Both the position numbers and the translations under genes were made by a program. DNA of 64,000 nucleotides, taken from the NCBI GenBank assembly GCA_021811315.1, contig JAJZPF010000002.1:159958-223957 (forward strand), read 5' to 3'. Positions 9,600 to 18,878 of the stretch are shown piece by piece (the stretch's first letter is position 1; every line of letters begins with the position of its first letter). The notes under the pieces were generated by a model. The model worked only from the letters and a program-made list of their open reading frames with translations, had not been told where the DNA came from and did no database searches. The stretch is from a bacterium (GTDB taxonomy: Bacteria > Elusimicrobiota > Elusimicrobia > Elusimicrobiales > UBA9959).

Positions 9600-11564
9600 A
9601 TGCAGTTTGAATGGTTATTTTATCTAAGCGTCTTTATCAGCTGGCTGCTCTCGCTCGGCCTTCTCTGGCAGTTTTTCCGCCGGAGACTGGAGGAGGAGCC
9701 CTCCCCGGCCGCGGCTTTCCTCCTCCCCCTGGCGCTGGGAGCCCTGGCCGCGGCGGCGGCGCTGCTGCTCCCGCCGCGCAGCGGCTACGATAACGAGCAT
9801 GATCTCGCGCTTATCTGCGCCGGGCTCTTCCCGCCCGACCTGCGCCTTATCTTCTCCTTCAAAGAAGTGTCCCCGCTTTTTACGGACCTGGCCTCGAATC
9901 TTTTAAGCGGCTATTCCCTCGGCGCCCTTCTCTGGAAGAACAGGCTCCTGCAGGCGGCTTCCGTCCTCCTTTTCTTTTCCGGTTCGAGGCGGCTCGGGGC
10001 GAGCCTCGCGGTCTCTTTCTTTTCCTGCGTTTTTTTCGCTTTTAATTTCCTTACCCTGCTTAATGCCGGGGTTTTTTCCTCCGCCCCGGCGAACGTCTTT
10101 ATCTGGTTCCTCTCCCTGCTTGCGCTCGCGGAGGCCTACAAGGCCGAAGAGCTGAAGCCGCGGCATCTCCTTTGGCTGGGCTGCTCCCTCGTCCTGACCG
10201 CTTTCGCCAGGTATGAATTCGTTCCCGTTAATCTTTTATTTCTTCTCGGAATACTTGCCGGCCGCGAATACTCCGGGCGCAAAGAATGGCGGTCGCCGCC
10301 CAACCTGGCGCTCCTGGTATTTTTCTCCGTTCTGCTGGCCGCCTGGGGATATAAACTGTATCTGACAGATACCTCGCCGCGCTCCCTCCTGGGCGGCGGC
10401 TTTACCCCGCTGGCCAATTTCCTGTACCAGTTGGGCGAGCGCGGCTTCGGGGTAATCGCGGGGCACGGGAAAGCGCTTGCCTTAAGCTTTACCGCCCTTT
10501 TCGGCCTGCTCGGCCTGGCGGGCGCCCTGCCGGCCGGGGAGCGCCGCCGGGCGGCGGTCCTGTTCATGGCAGCGCTAGCCGTCTGGGCGGCGTATTTCTC
10601 GTCTATCTATAAGCCGGCGGACGAATACCCGCTTCACCTTATGAGGCACCAGTTCTATTTCTTAATTCCCTTCGTCTTTCTGTTCGCTTCGGGCCTCGCC
10701 GGGCTGGAGAAACTCTGGAGCGCTCTTGGACTTGATAAAAAAGTATTCCTGGCGCTTTGCGGAATTTTCATGGCCGCCTACAGCTTCCTCAATATCCGCG
10801 CCGCCGTCGGCCTCAACCCGGAACTGAGAAGCAATGACAGGGAACTGGCCTTCCTCGCCGCGGCGGAGAAAGCCTGGCCTAAGGACGGGGAATTGATCCT
10901 CTATCCGTGCGGCGACCCGATCAGCTCCCTGCTGAAGGGCTACTTCCCGGTTTACGATCCGGGCGGATCCGCGCCGGGAAAGAAGCTGTATATTTACAGA
11001 CCCCTCAGGAGCCAGATCTTTTCCGGCGCCGGCGGAGACCCCGAATATTGCGGGCCGCTGCCTGTTCCCGGCGACTACTTTCCCTGGCTTGAGATTTCCT
11101 TCCCCCACCGGTTCTACACGGGCTGGGCCGATATCGAGACGAGGGAACCGGTTCCGGTAAAGATCGGCTTTTATTCGGCGGGCACCGCCGAAGGGTCCCT
11201 CGCGCTTAACGCGGAGGCGGCCTCGCTTCTCAAATCCGGGCGGCCCCGCGAAGCGCGGCTTCTACTTCGGAAGGCCCTCGATAAATATCCTTACTGCGGC
11301 CTCTGCCGGGCAAATCTGGCTTCGGCGCTGCTTCTTTCCGGGAACAAGGAAAACGCGCGCGAAGAGCTGCTTAAAGCAATAAGATTCTTCCCCTCGCTTT
11401 CCGATAAGCGGTACGTAGAAGCTTTTCTTCTCGCCTGCGGGGGCAAAGATAAGGAAGCGGAGACGGAATTAGCCAAGATCGCCGGCGGGACGAACAGCCC
11501 GCGGCTTATCGAGCTGGCAGGAACTTTAAGGTACGGCCTCGCGGCCGGCCGCGGAAATAAATGA
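9600..11564 (+). CDS. Polytopic membrane protein with C-terminal TPR-like region
   Basis: About 10 hydrophobic segments then helical repeats (ANLASALLLSGNKENAREELLKAI). Confidence 0.65.
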   Translation: MQFEWLFYLSVFISWLLSLGLLWQFFRRRLEEEPSPAAAFLLPLALGALAAAAALLLPPRSGYDNEHDLALICAGLFPPDLRLIFSFKEVSPLFTDLASNLLSGYSLGALLWKNRLLQAASVLLFFSGSRRLGASLAVSFFSCVFFAFNFLTLLNAGVFSSAPANVFIWFLSLLALAEAYKAEELKPRHLLWLGCSLVLTAFARYEFVPVNLLFLLGILAGREYSGRKEWRSPPNLALLVFFSVLLAAWGYKLYLTDTSPRSLLGGGFTPLANFLYQLGERGFGVIAGHGKALALSFTALFGLLGLAGALPAGERRRAAVLFMAALAVWAAYFSSIYKPADEYPLHLMRHQFYFLIPFVFLFASGLAGLEKLWSALGLDKKVFLALCGIFMAAYSFLNIRAAVGLNPELRSNDRELAFLAAAEKAWPKDGELILYPCGDPISSLLKGYFPVYDPGGSAPGKKLYIYRPLRSQIFSGAGGDPEYCGPLPVPGDYFPWLEISFPHRFYTGWADIETREPVPVKIGFYSAGTAEGSLALNAEAASLLKSGRPREARLLLRKALDKYPYCGLCRANLASALLLSGNKENAREELLKAIRFFPSLSDKRYVEAFLLACGGKDKEAETELAKIAGGTNSPRLIELAGTLRYGLAAGRGNK

Positions 11565-11619
11565 CAGGCCGCAGGTAAAAGGCAACCTTTCGCCCCCCGT
11601 CCTCGCTCCGCAAAAAAAA

Positions 11620-11647
11620 CCGGGCCCCTTTCGGGACCCGGCTTTTT
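11620..11647. terminator. Bidirectional terminator between convergent genes
   Basis: A-run, CCGGGnCCcctttcGGgaCCCGG hairpin, T-run. Confidence 0.8.
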
Positions 11648-11674
11648 ATTTTGCCGACTCTGCTGGTTAAGCTA

Positions 11675-12487
11675 TCAGTAGCAGGAACCCTGGTAAGTGT
11701 TGATCTTCCGGGTGTCGGAAGCCTGTCCGACGTAGTTGGCAAGGGTTTTGTCGCCCTGAACGAACTTGGTGTTGATGTCCCTGGTGGTGGTCTCGTAGTA
11801 GAAGCGGACCTGCATATTGCCGGGGCGGTTAACCCAGACGGTGCTGCAGTTGGGGGTGTGCACCGGGGGGTTGTTGAACTGCCCGGGGTACTGGCCGGGG
11901 AACTGCCCGGGATAAGGCCTGTACTGCGGGTTGGGCACGGAGGGGATCTCGCCGGCTACGACATTAGAGTCGAGCTTATTGATCTCCGCGGTAGCTTTCT
12001 CGGCGGCAGGGTCGGCGCTCTTGGCGGAGCGGCAGACCGTCTGGGGATACTGGGTAGTGCAATATTCCCAAGCGGACTCTTCGGGGGTCCTGGTCACTTT
12101 GGTGATCATGGTCCCGGTCATGTCGAAGTTCTGGCCGAGCTGCGCGGCGGTGAGGGTGAAATTCTCGCCGATGTTGATGTTCTTGTCGAACTTCATCTTG
12201 ATCACAGTGGCGGGATTGGCGTTGGAAACTTCCATCGTCATCTGTTTATCCTGGCCGGACTGGCCCATGATGATCTTGGTAGAGTACTGGCCCGGGTTCA
12301 GGACGGCGCTGCCGCCGGCCCTGGATAAGTCCACCTCTACGAGGCGGCCGTTAGCGGGGCCCCTTGACTGGGTGAAGGTCATCGGCTCGACGACGCCCAG
12401 GGAACCGTTGAATTTTATCTCGTCGCAGCCGGCCAGGACGGCCATCATCGCCGCGATACCTACACTAGCGAATATTCTCTGTTTCAT
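11675..12487 (-). CDS. Lipoprotein with PGQ-rich segment
   Basis: Lipobox MMAVLAGC; internal YPGQFPGQYPGQF repeats. Confidence 0.65.
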   Translation of the reverse strand: MKQRIFASVGIAAMMAVLAGCDEIKFNGSLGVVEPMTFTQSRGPANGRLVEVDLSRAGGSAVLNPGQYSTKIIMGQSGQDKQMTMEVSNANPATVIKMKFDKNINIGENFTLTAAQLGQNFDMTGTMITKVTRTPEESAWEYCTTQYPQTVCRSAKSADPAAEKATAEINKLDSNVVAGEIPSVPNPQYRPYPGQFPGQYPGQFNNPPVHTPNCSTVWVNRPGNMQVRFYYETTTRDINTKFVQGDKTLANYVGQASDTRKINTYQGSCY

Positions 12488-12697
12488 TAATTGTCTCCTA
12501 ATTTTCCCCGCTATTATTGTTGCAAAACCATGATGCTCAGGTTCAGTAATAAGTAAACAAAAGAATCCCGTTAGGCCGATAGCGGCTTAAGGCCCAGGTA
12601 AAGCCTGTAAAAGGACCTAGGTGAAATTAGGACCTTCGGGCAATGCAAAAACCTGCCCGCTTCAAACCGGAATCCGCCTTTTGATATGATTTACGCT

Positions 12698-13780
12698 ATG
12701 GGACTGAAACAATATTTCTCCGAGATGGAAACGGTGCGCGCGGAAGTTTCCGCTTCGCCTTTGATGAGCGACTCGCGGCCCACGCTGGGCGCGGGGCTTT
12801 CCGGTTTCCTGGCGCGGATAAAGTTCGGAATAATGCTGATCTTAACGGAGAAGGAACTCATAACTTTCTCGCTGCTGCAGTGGATCTGCATAGCCGCCGG
12901 CTATTTTCTCTGGGTGCAGATGATAGGGTGGATCCCCGAGGAAGTCTGGAAGACGGCGGCACATTCCCGGAAGGCTTCCCTGCCCGACCTGATCCTCTTC
13001 CTCTGGTCCTTCGTCTGCGTCGGCCTGGTCGCTTTCCCGCTCGGGATCCTGTCCGGCTGCATGGGCGCCGTGCACGTGCAGCACAGGCTGGGCAGGGAGT
13101 CCACCATAGCCGCCTGCCTTAAAATGGTGCTGCCGCGCGCCTGGCCGCTCTGGATCTTCCACTGGATAGACGGCTGGTGGACGGTGAACCGCATTTTAGA
13201 CCGCCTGCCTAAGAAGAACGACAGGCGCACCCCGCTGGAAAAAGCGATGAGCGAGGCGCTCTATTACGCCTGGAAAGTGGCTACTATCGGAATTTTGCCG
13301 GGCCTGGTGACCGGCCGCGGGCTTATCGACGCGGGGAAACGCTCGGTGGACCTGGTGCGCGCCAAGACTGTGGACGTGATGATCCTGCGCAGCGGCTATT
13401 CCGCGCTTTGCTGGATAATAGGAATAGGGACTTATATAGCGACTATAGTCATGTTCATAAAGTTCCCCCAACTGGCCGACTTCAGGGCGCCCGTGGAAAG
13501 CCAGATCTACAAATTCTATTTCTGGGCCGGCGTGCCTATAGTCATCTCCACCGGGGTGATCATGATGTTCCTGCGGCCCATCTACCTGATCTCGGCCTGC
13601 GATATCTACGCCGACTATGTGCGCGAGCGGCAGGAGAACCTGGTCCTCCCCCCGCCGCCCCGCGGCGCGGTGAACTCAGACACTTTCGCTTTCGTGACCG
13701 TCGCGATACTGGCTTTCCTGGTCCTGGCGGCGCTGAAATACCGCGAGGAACTTGGGATAATGAGGATGCTGGGCAATTAG
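12698..13780 (+). CDS. Polytopic membrane protein, unknown function
   Basis: Several TM segments; internal start MGLKQYFSEMETV. Confidence 0.55.
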   Translation: MGLKQYFSEMETVRAEVSASPLMSDSRPTLGAGLSGFLARIKFGIMLILTEKELITFSLLQWICIAAGYFLWVQMIGWIPEEVWKTAAHSRKASLPDLILFLWSFVCVGLVAFPLGILSGCMGAVHVQHRLGRESTIAACLKMVLPRAWPLWIFHWIDGWWTVNRILDRLPKKNDRRTPLEKAMSEALYYAWKVATIGILPGLVTGRGLIDAGKRSVDLVRAKTVDVMILRSGYSALCWIIGIGTYIATIVMFIKFPQLADFRAPVESQIYKFYFWAGVPIVISTGVIMMFLRPIYLISACDIYADYVRERQENLVLPPPPRGAVNSDTFAFVTVAILAFLVLAALKYREELGIMRMLGN

Positions 13781-13868
13781 CCCATTCGCCGATTTTCCCG
13801 AAGGTCCCGCCCGGACCTGCCCCTTTATGCTCAGGCGGCAACTCCGGTAAAGGGTCTATAATATAAGC

Positions 13869-14744
13869 GTGAAAAGGATATCTTTCCCCAGCGCTTTGCT
13901 TTCCATCCTGTTTTTCATAGCTCCACAGGCACGCGCTTTTCAGCTTGTGACTCTCGCCGCAAAAAACCTCCCCGCGACGGACGCTCCGGCGCCCCCCGGC
14001 CCCGGGCGCACCGCCTCCTCAAAAAAATGGACGGTGCTTATCTATGTGAGCGCCCGCAATAACCTGGGCCTTGAAGCCATAAAGGACGTTAACGAGATGG
14101 AAGCCGCCGGCTCCACCGACAAGGTGAACGTGGTGGTCGAGATGGGCCGCATCAAATGCGATCCGCCCTTTAACCCTTTCGCCAGCGTGCAGGAGCCGCT
14201 GCCGCCGCAGGCCGACTGGACCGGCGTGCGCCGCTTCCTGATCAAGAAAGATTCCGACCCGCTGACCATAAATTCGCCTGCGCTGGCGTATTATCCCGAC
14301 GCGGACATGGGCGACTGGAAGCATTTAGCTGATTTCATCTCCTGGGGCAAGGCTAATTATCCCGCCGAAAAATACCTGCTGGTCGTGGGCGGCCACGGCA
14401 GCGGCTGGCGCGGCGTTAAGCCCCCGCCCGGCGCGCCAAAGGGAATCTCCTACGACGACGTTTCCGGCAGCCATATTTCCCCCGCCGAGCTGGCCCAGGC
14501 TATCAAAGCCGGCGGGGGCGTCAATGTCTACGCCTCCGACGCCTGCCTGATGCAGACCATGGAAGTGGTCTATGACCTTAAAGATTCCGCCGAATACATA
14601 GTGGGCTCCCAGGAAACCACGCCCGGTAGCGGGTATAATTACGAAGTTTTCCTCAAGGCCCTGGCCGCGGCGCCCGGAGACGCTTTCTCCGCCGCCACCT
14701 ACTGGGACGAAATGGTGAAAGCCGTCGTAGGATCAAAGAAATAA
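13869..14744 (+). CDS. Clostripain-like (C11) cysteine peptidase
   Basis: KKWTVLIYVSARNNL...VGGHGSGWRG...VYASDACLMQTMEVVYDLKDSAEYIVGSQETTPGSGYNYE: His (GGHGSG) and Cys (DACLM) motifs. Confidence 0.85.
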   Translation: MKRISFPSALLSILFFIAPQARAFQLVTLAAKNLPATDAPAPPGPGRTASSKKWTVLIYVSARNNLGLEAIKDVNEMEAAGSTDKVNVVVEMGRIKCDPPFNPFASVQEPLPPQADWTGVRRFLIKKDSDPLTINSPALAYYPDADMGDWKHLADFISWGKANYPAEKYLLVVGGHGSGWRGVKPPPGAPKGISYDDVSGSHISPAELAQAIKAGGGVNVYASDACLMQTMEVVYDLKDSAEYIVGSQETTPGSGYNYEVFLKALAAAPGDAFSAATYWDEMVKAVVGSKK

Positions 14745-14845
14745 CTTGGCGTTCATACCGGTTTAAAAAGGCGCTTTATGCCAGCCGCGGAATCTGCTAT
14801 ATTTTCATTTGAGGAATTTGCCAGTATTCTCTAAATGGAACATCT

Positions 14846-15691
14846 ATGAAATTATCTGAATTCATCCACCCGGGCAGCCTGGCCGAGGCGCGAAAAGCTC
14901 TGCGCGGACTTGGGCCCAAGGGCCTGCCGCTTGCCGGCGGAACCGCGCTTCATTTCATGCAGAGCAAGACACCGGTCACCGCCGTCGACCTTACCGGCCT
15001 CGGCCTTTCCTACATCCGCCGGAAAGGCGGCTTCTTCTCCATCGGCGCCGCCACCCCTATCTCCGACATCCAGCGCTACAGAAGCCCCCGCTGGGCCATG
15101 CACGAGATCTGCCGGCGCATTTCAACCCACCAGATCCGCAACGTTTCCACCATCGGCGGCAATATCTGCCGCGTCTTCCCCTGGGCGGACCTGCCCGTGG
15201 TGCTGCTCGCGATGAACGCGCGCATGGTCATCTACTCCGGCAAGGAAAGCGAGATGGGCGCCGACGAATTTTTCTCGTCCCAGCCCGCCAGGCTCTTCCG
15301 CGGAGGAGACCTCCTCACTTCCGTAAAGATCCCGGTTCTTAAAGCCCAGCACGGCTTCGGTTCCGTGAAGGCCGCCCGCAACGCGGCCGCCTTCTCGCTG
15401 GTCACCATCGCCGCCCTGCTGGAACTCGACGGCACTACGATCAAATCGGCCCGCGTAGCCGCCGGCAGCGCGATCCCTTTCCCGAAGCGGCTGCACGAAG
15501 TCGAGGCCGCGCTGGTCGGCCGCGAGGCCGTTACCGACGTTTTCAAGAAGGCCGCCGCGGCAGGCGGGACCGCCGCTAAATGGAACGTGCGCGAAGGGAT
15601 GAGCGCGGACTATATGAGGCAGCTGGCCGAAGTCTCGTTGCTGGACGCCCTGGAAAGGGCCGCCGAATTTGCCCGCGGGAGGGTTAACTAA
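14846..15691 (+). CDS. Xanthine dehydrogenase family, FAD-binding subunit
   Basis: LPLAGGTALHF, STIGGNICR motifs; in operon with FeS and Mo subunits. Confidence 0.9.
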   Translation: MKLSEFIHPGSLAEARKALRGLGPKGLPLAGGTALHFMQSKTPVTAVDLTGLGLSYIRRKGGFFSIGAATPISDIQRYRSPRWAMHEICRRISTHQIRNVSTIGGNICRVFPWADLPVVLLAMNARMVIYSGKESEMGADEFFSSQPARLFRGGDLLTSVKIPVLKAQHGFGSVKAARNAAAFSLVTIAALLELDGTTIKSARVAAGSAIPFPKRLHEVEAALVGREAVTDVFKKAAAAGGTAAKWNVREGMSADYMRQLAEVSLLDALERAAEFARGRVN

Positions 15692-16224
15692 TGACCAGGA
15701 CGTCCCACACAGTTTCCTTCACCCTCAACGGTGAAAAGAAGACCTTCTCCACCAGGCCCGACGAGAAGCTGCTCACCCTGCTGCGCCGCGAAGGCTACCG
15801 CGGAACCAAGTACGGCTGCGGCCAGGGAACCTGCGGGGCCTGCACCGTACTGGTGGACGGCAAAGCCACCTACGCCTGCCTCTATTATTCCATGCAGGCC
15901 GAAGGCCGCAAGGTGCGCACTATCGAGAGCGCCGGAACCTTCGACAAGCCGGGCGAATTCCAGAAGGAGCTCATCGCGGCCGGCGCCGTGCAGTGCGGCT
16001 ACTGCATTCCCGGCATGGTCATGAGCGCCACCGCGCTGATGGAGAGCGAAAAGGATTTTAGCGACGAGATCGTCAAAGAATACATGGACGGAAACCTTTG
16101 CCGCTGTACCGGCTACGAGAAGATCTGGGTCGCGCTGCGCAGGGTCCTGGACCGCCAGGAGGCCGCGCCCGCTAAGAAGCCCGCAACCGGCAAAAAGACC
16201 TCCTCGAAGGGGGCCAAGAAATGA
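15691..16224 (+). CDS. Xanthine dehydrogenase family, 2Fe-2S subunit
   Basis: GCGQGTCGACTV and QCGYCIPGM...GNLCRCTGY. Confidence 0.95.
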   Translation: MTRTSHTVSFTLNGEKKTFSTRPDEKLLTLLRREGYRGTKYGCGQGTCGACTVLVDGKATYACLYYSMQAEGRKVRTIESAGTFDKPGEFQKELIAAGAVQCGYCIPGMVMSATALMESEKDFSDEIVKEYMDGNLCRCTGYEKIWVALRRVLDRQEAAPAKKPATGKKTSSKGAKK

Positions 16225-18563
16225 ACAGGCACGAAAAAGCGAAGAACTTCAAGCAGGTAAACCATTCGGTCACCAAGATCGACGCCCTCCAGCTCGCCCT
16301 GGGCAAAGACTCCTATGTCGCGGACTTCGTGCCGAACGACGCACTGATCATCAAGATGCTCTGGAGCCCGCACGCTCACGCGCGCATCAAGAAGATGGAC
16401 GTCTCCAAAGCCGAGAAGATGCCCGGAGTGAAGGCCGTCCTCTGGTACGGCAATGTGCCGCGCATCGTGCACTGCACGGCCGGGCAGGGCTTCCCCGAGC
16501 CGTCCCCTTACGACACTTTCATGTTCGACAGGAAAGTGCGCTTCGTCGGCGACCGAGTCGCCGCCGTGGCGGCCGAGACCGAGGAGCAGGCCCTCGCCGC
16601 CCTCGAGGTCATCAAGGTCGAATACGAACTCCTCAAGCCCGTCTTTTCTATCGACGAGGCGATGGCCCCCGGAGCCCCGGTCATCCACGACGAGCCCGAG
16701 GCCCACGTCCCGATCCCGATCCACTACGAGCCCAAGAAGAACCTCGTGGCCCAGGTCGGCTGCGAGGCCGGCAGCTTTGAGAAAGGGATGAAGGACGCGG
16801 ACTTCACTTTCGACGAGACTTTCGAGGCCCCTTACGCGCAGCACTGCCCCATCGAGCCCTATGTCTCGATGGCCCAGATCGCCTCTTCGGGGCGCATCGT
16901 CATCACCACTTCGACCCAGGTGCCCTTCCACTGCCGCCGCATCGTCGCCCAGACGCTCGGCATCCCGGTGCAGCGCATCCGCGTCATCAAGCCCCGCATC
17001 GGCGGCGGCTTCGGCTGCAAGCAGGAAATCCTGCTCGACGACGTGACCGCGATGTTCGCGCTGCGCACCGGCCGCTCCGTGCTCTGGCAGTTCACCCGCG
17101 AAGAGACCTTCCGCACCGGCCGCACCCGCCATCCCTTCCGCGTCCGGCTCCGCGCCGGCGTAAAGAAGGACGGGACCATCAGCGCCATCGGACTGGACTG
17201 CATCAACAATACCGGCGCCTACGGCGGGCACGGTCTCACCGTGGTCTCCTGCTCCGGCGGCAAGACCCTGCCGCTCTACCACTGCGACAATATCCACTTC
17301 GACGGGAAGTCCTACTACACGAACCTGCCCGTCGGCGGCGCGTACCGCGGCTTCGGCGCCACCCAGGCTTTCTTCGCCATCGAGTCGGTCATGGACCAGA
17401 TGGCCGAAGCCATCGGCATGGACCCCAAGGCTTTCCGCCAGCTGAATCACATCAGGGAGAACGAAGGCTCCCCGATCTTCGCCGCGCTGGGCGAAGGCCG
17501 GGAGGGCACCCCGATGACGGTCGGCTCCAACGCCCTCGGCGAATGCATCGTGCAGGGCGCCGAGGCTATCGGCTGGGACAAGCGCTCTGATTGGCGCGGC
17601 AAGACCGGCCGCTTCCGCCGCGGGATAGGCATGGCCTGCCTGATGCAGGGCTCCTCCATCCCGGACATCGACATGGGAGCCGCCGCCATCAAGATCAACG
17701 AGGACGGCTCTTTCAACCTCACCGTCGGCGCCACCGACCTGGGCACCGGCTCGGACACCGTGCTGGCCCAGATCGCCGCCGAAGAACTGGAGACGGCCAC
17801 GGACAAGATGATCGTCTACTCCTCCGACACCGACCTGACGCCTTTCGACGTAGGCGCTTACGCTTCTTCCACCACCTACCTCTCCGGCGAAGCTGTCCGC
17901 AAGGCCGCCGCCGACGCCAAGCGGCAGATCCTGGCCACCGGCGCCGAGATGCTCGGCCTGCCGGTCGACCAGGTGCATTGCGAAGACGCGATGGTGAGGA
18001 ACGCCGACGGCAGCAAGAAAGTCAGCTACAGCGACATCGCCAACTATTCGCTGTACCAGAAGAACCAGTACCAGATCATAGGAACCGCTTCGCATATCAC
18101 GAAGAAGTCGCCGCCGCCCTTCGCCGCGCACTACGCGGAGATAGAGGTGGACACCTGGACCGGCTTCATCCGCGTGCTCAAGTACGTCTCGACCATAGAC
18201 TGCGGCACCGCCGTGAACCCGACGCTCTGCGAAGGCCAGACCGAGGGCGGTACGCTCAACGGCATCAGCTACGCGCTGACCGAGCAGTACCTCTTCCAGA
18301 ACGGCCGCATGATGAACGCCTCCTTCGCCGACTACCACATCTACTCGATGCGCGACCGGCCGCCGCTGCAGACCATCCTGGTGCCCTCTTACGAGGACAC
18401 CGGGCCCTTCGGCGCCAAGAGCGTGTCCGAGATCTGCATCAACGGGCCCGCGCCGGTCATCGGCAACGCCATCTACAACGCCACGGGAGCGCGCATAAAC
18501 GAGTTCCCGTTCACGCCGGAGAAAGTGCTTGCGGCCATCCAGGCCTTAGAAAAGAAGAAGTAG
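16221..18563 (+). CDS. Xanthine dehydrogenase family, molybdopterin-binding subunit
   Basis: Full-length CoxL/XdhB-like; RIGGGFGCKQE, GGAYRGFGATQAFFAIE, GPFGAKSVSE. Confidence 0.95.
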   Translation: MNRHEKAKNFKQVNHSVTKIDALQLALGKDSYVADFVPNDALIIKMLWSPHAHARIKKMDVSKAEKMPGVKAVLWYGNVPRIVHCTAGQGFPEPSPYDTFMFDRKVRFVGDRVAAVAAETEEQALAALEVIKVEYELLKPVFSIDEAMAPGAPVIHDEPEAHVPIPIHYEPKKNLVAQVGCEAGSFEKGMKDADFTFDETFEAPYAQHCPIEPYVSMAQIASSGRIVITTSTQVPFHCRRIVAQTLGIPVQRIRVIKPRIGGGFGCKQEILLDDVTAMFALRTGRSVLWQFTREETFRTGRTRHPFRVRLRAGVKKDGTISAIGLDCINNTGAYGGHGLTVVSCSGGKTLPLYHCDNIHFDGKSYYTNLPVGGAYRGFGATQAFFAIESVMDQMAEAIGMDPKAFRQLNHIRENEGSPIFAALGEGREGTPMTVGSNALGECIVQGAEAIGWDKRSDWRGKTGRFRRGIGMACLMQGSSIPDIDMGAAAIKINEDGSFNLTVGATDLGTGSDTVLAQIAAEELETATDKMIVYSSDTDLTPFDVGAYASSTTYLSGEAVRKAAADAKRQILATGAEMLGLPVDQVHCEDAMVRNADGSKKVSYSDIANYSLYQKNQYQIIGTASHITKKSPPPFAAHYAEIEVDTWTGFIRVLKYVSTIDCGTAVNPTLCEGQTEGGTLNGISYALTEQYLFQNGRMMNASFADYHIYSMRDRPPLQTILVPSYEDTGPFGAKSVSEICINGPAPVIGNAIYNATGARINEFPFTPEKVLAAIQALEKKK

Positions 18564-18579
18564 AGCGCCGGCAAAAAGA

Positions 18580-18620
18580 ATACCGCCGCCGCACTCACGG
18601 GTGCGGCGGCGGTATTTTTT
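18580..18620. terminator. Bidirectional terminator between convergent molybdenum-hydroxylase operons
   Basis: ATACCGCCGCCGCACtcacggGTGCGGCGGCGGTATtttttt. Confidence 0.9.
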
Positions 18621-18632
18621 GGGGAGAGCGGG

Positions 18633-18878
18633 TCAGCCGCCGGAGAACGGCGAGAGCAGGGTGACCAGGTCGCCGTCCTTTATTGGATCGTCCCACTCCG
18701 ACATCTTGTTGTTTATGATCGCTTTCGAGATATTAGTGGTCAGCGGGATGGTCTTGCCGGCCTGCAGCTCATGCAGCAGTTCCCGGGCGGTTCCGGCCTC
18801 CGTTTCGTAAGCCTCGGTCTGGGTGCCGCGGCGCTCGCCTATCAGGGCGAAATAGCGCAGCGTTATTTTCTTTTTCAT
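18633..18878 (-). CDS. MoaD/ThiS-family sulfur carrier protein
   Basis: 80 aa, MKKKITLRYFALIGERRG... ending in SPFSGG (C-terminal Gly-Gly); start reassigned to 18878. Confidence 0.75.
   Translation of the reverse strand: MKKKITLRYFALIGERRGTQTEAYETEAGTARELLHELQAGKTIPLTTNISKAIINNKMSEWDDPIKDGDLVTLLSPFSGG

Noticed and set aside
16113-18338. 741-aa minus-strand ORF opposite the molybdenum-hydroxylase gene
   Set aside because: Antisense shadow of a convincing CDS in GC-rich DNA; low-complexity Gly/Val/Asp/Ala/Arg-rich composition, no domain motifs.
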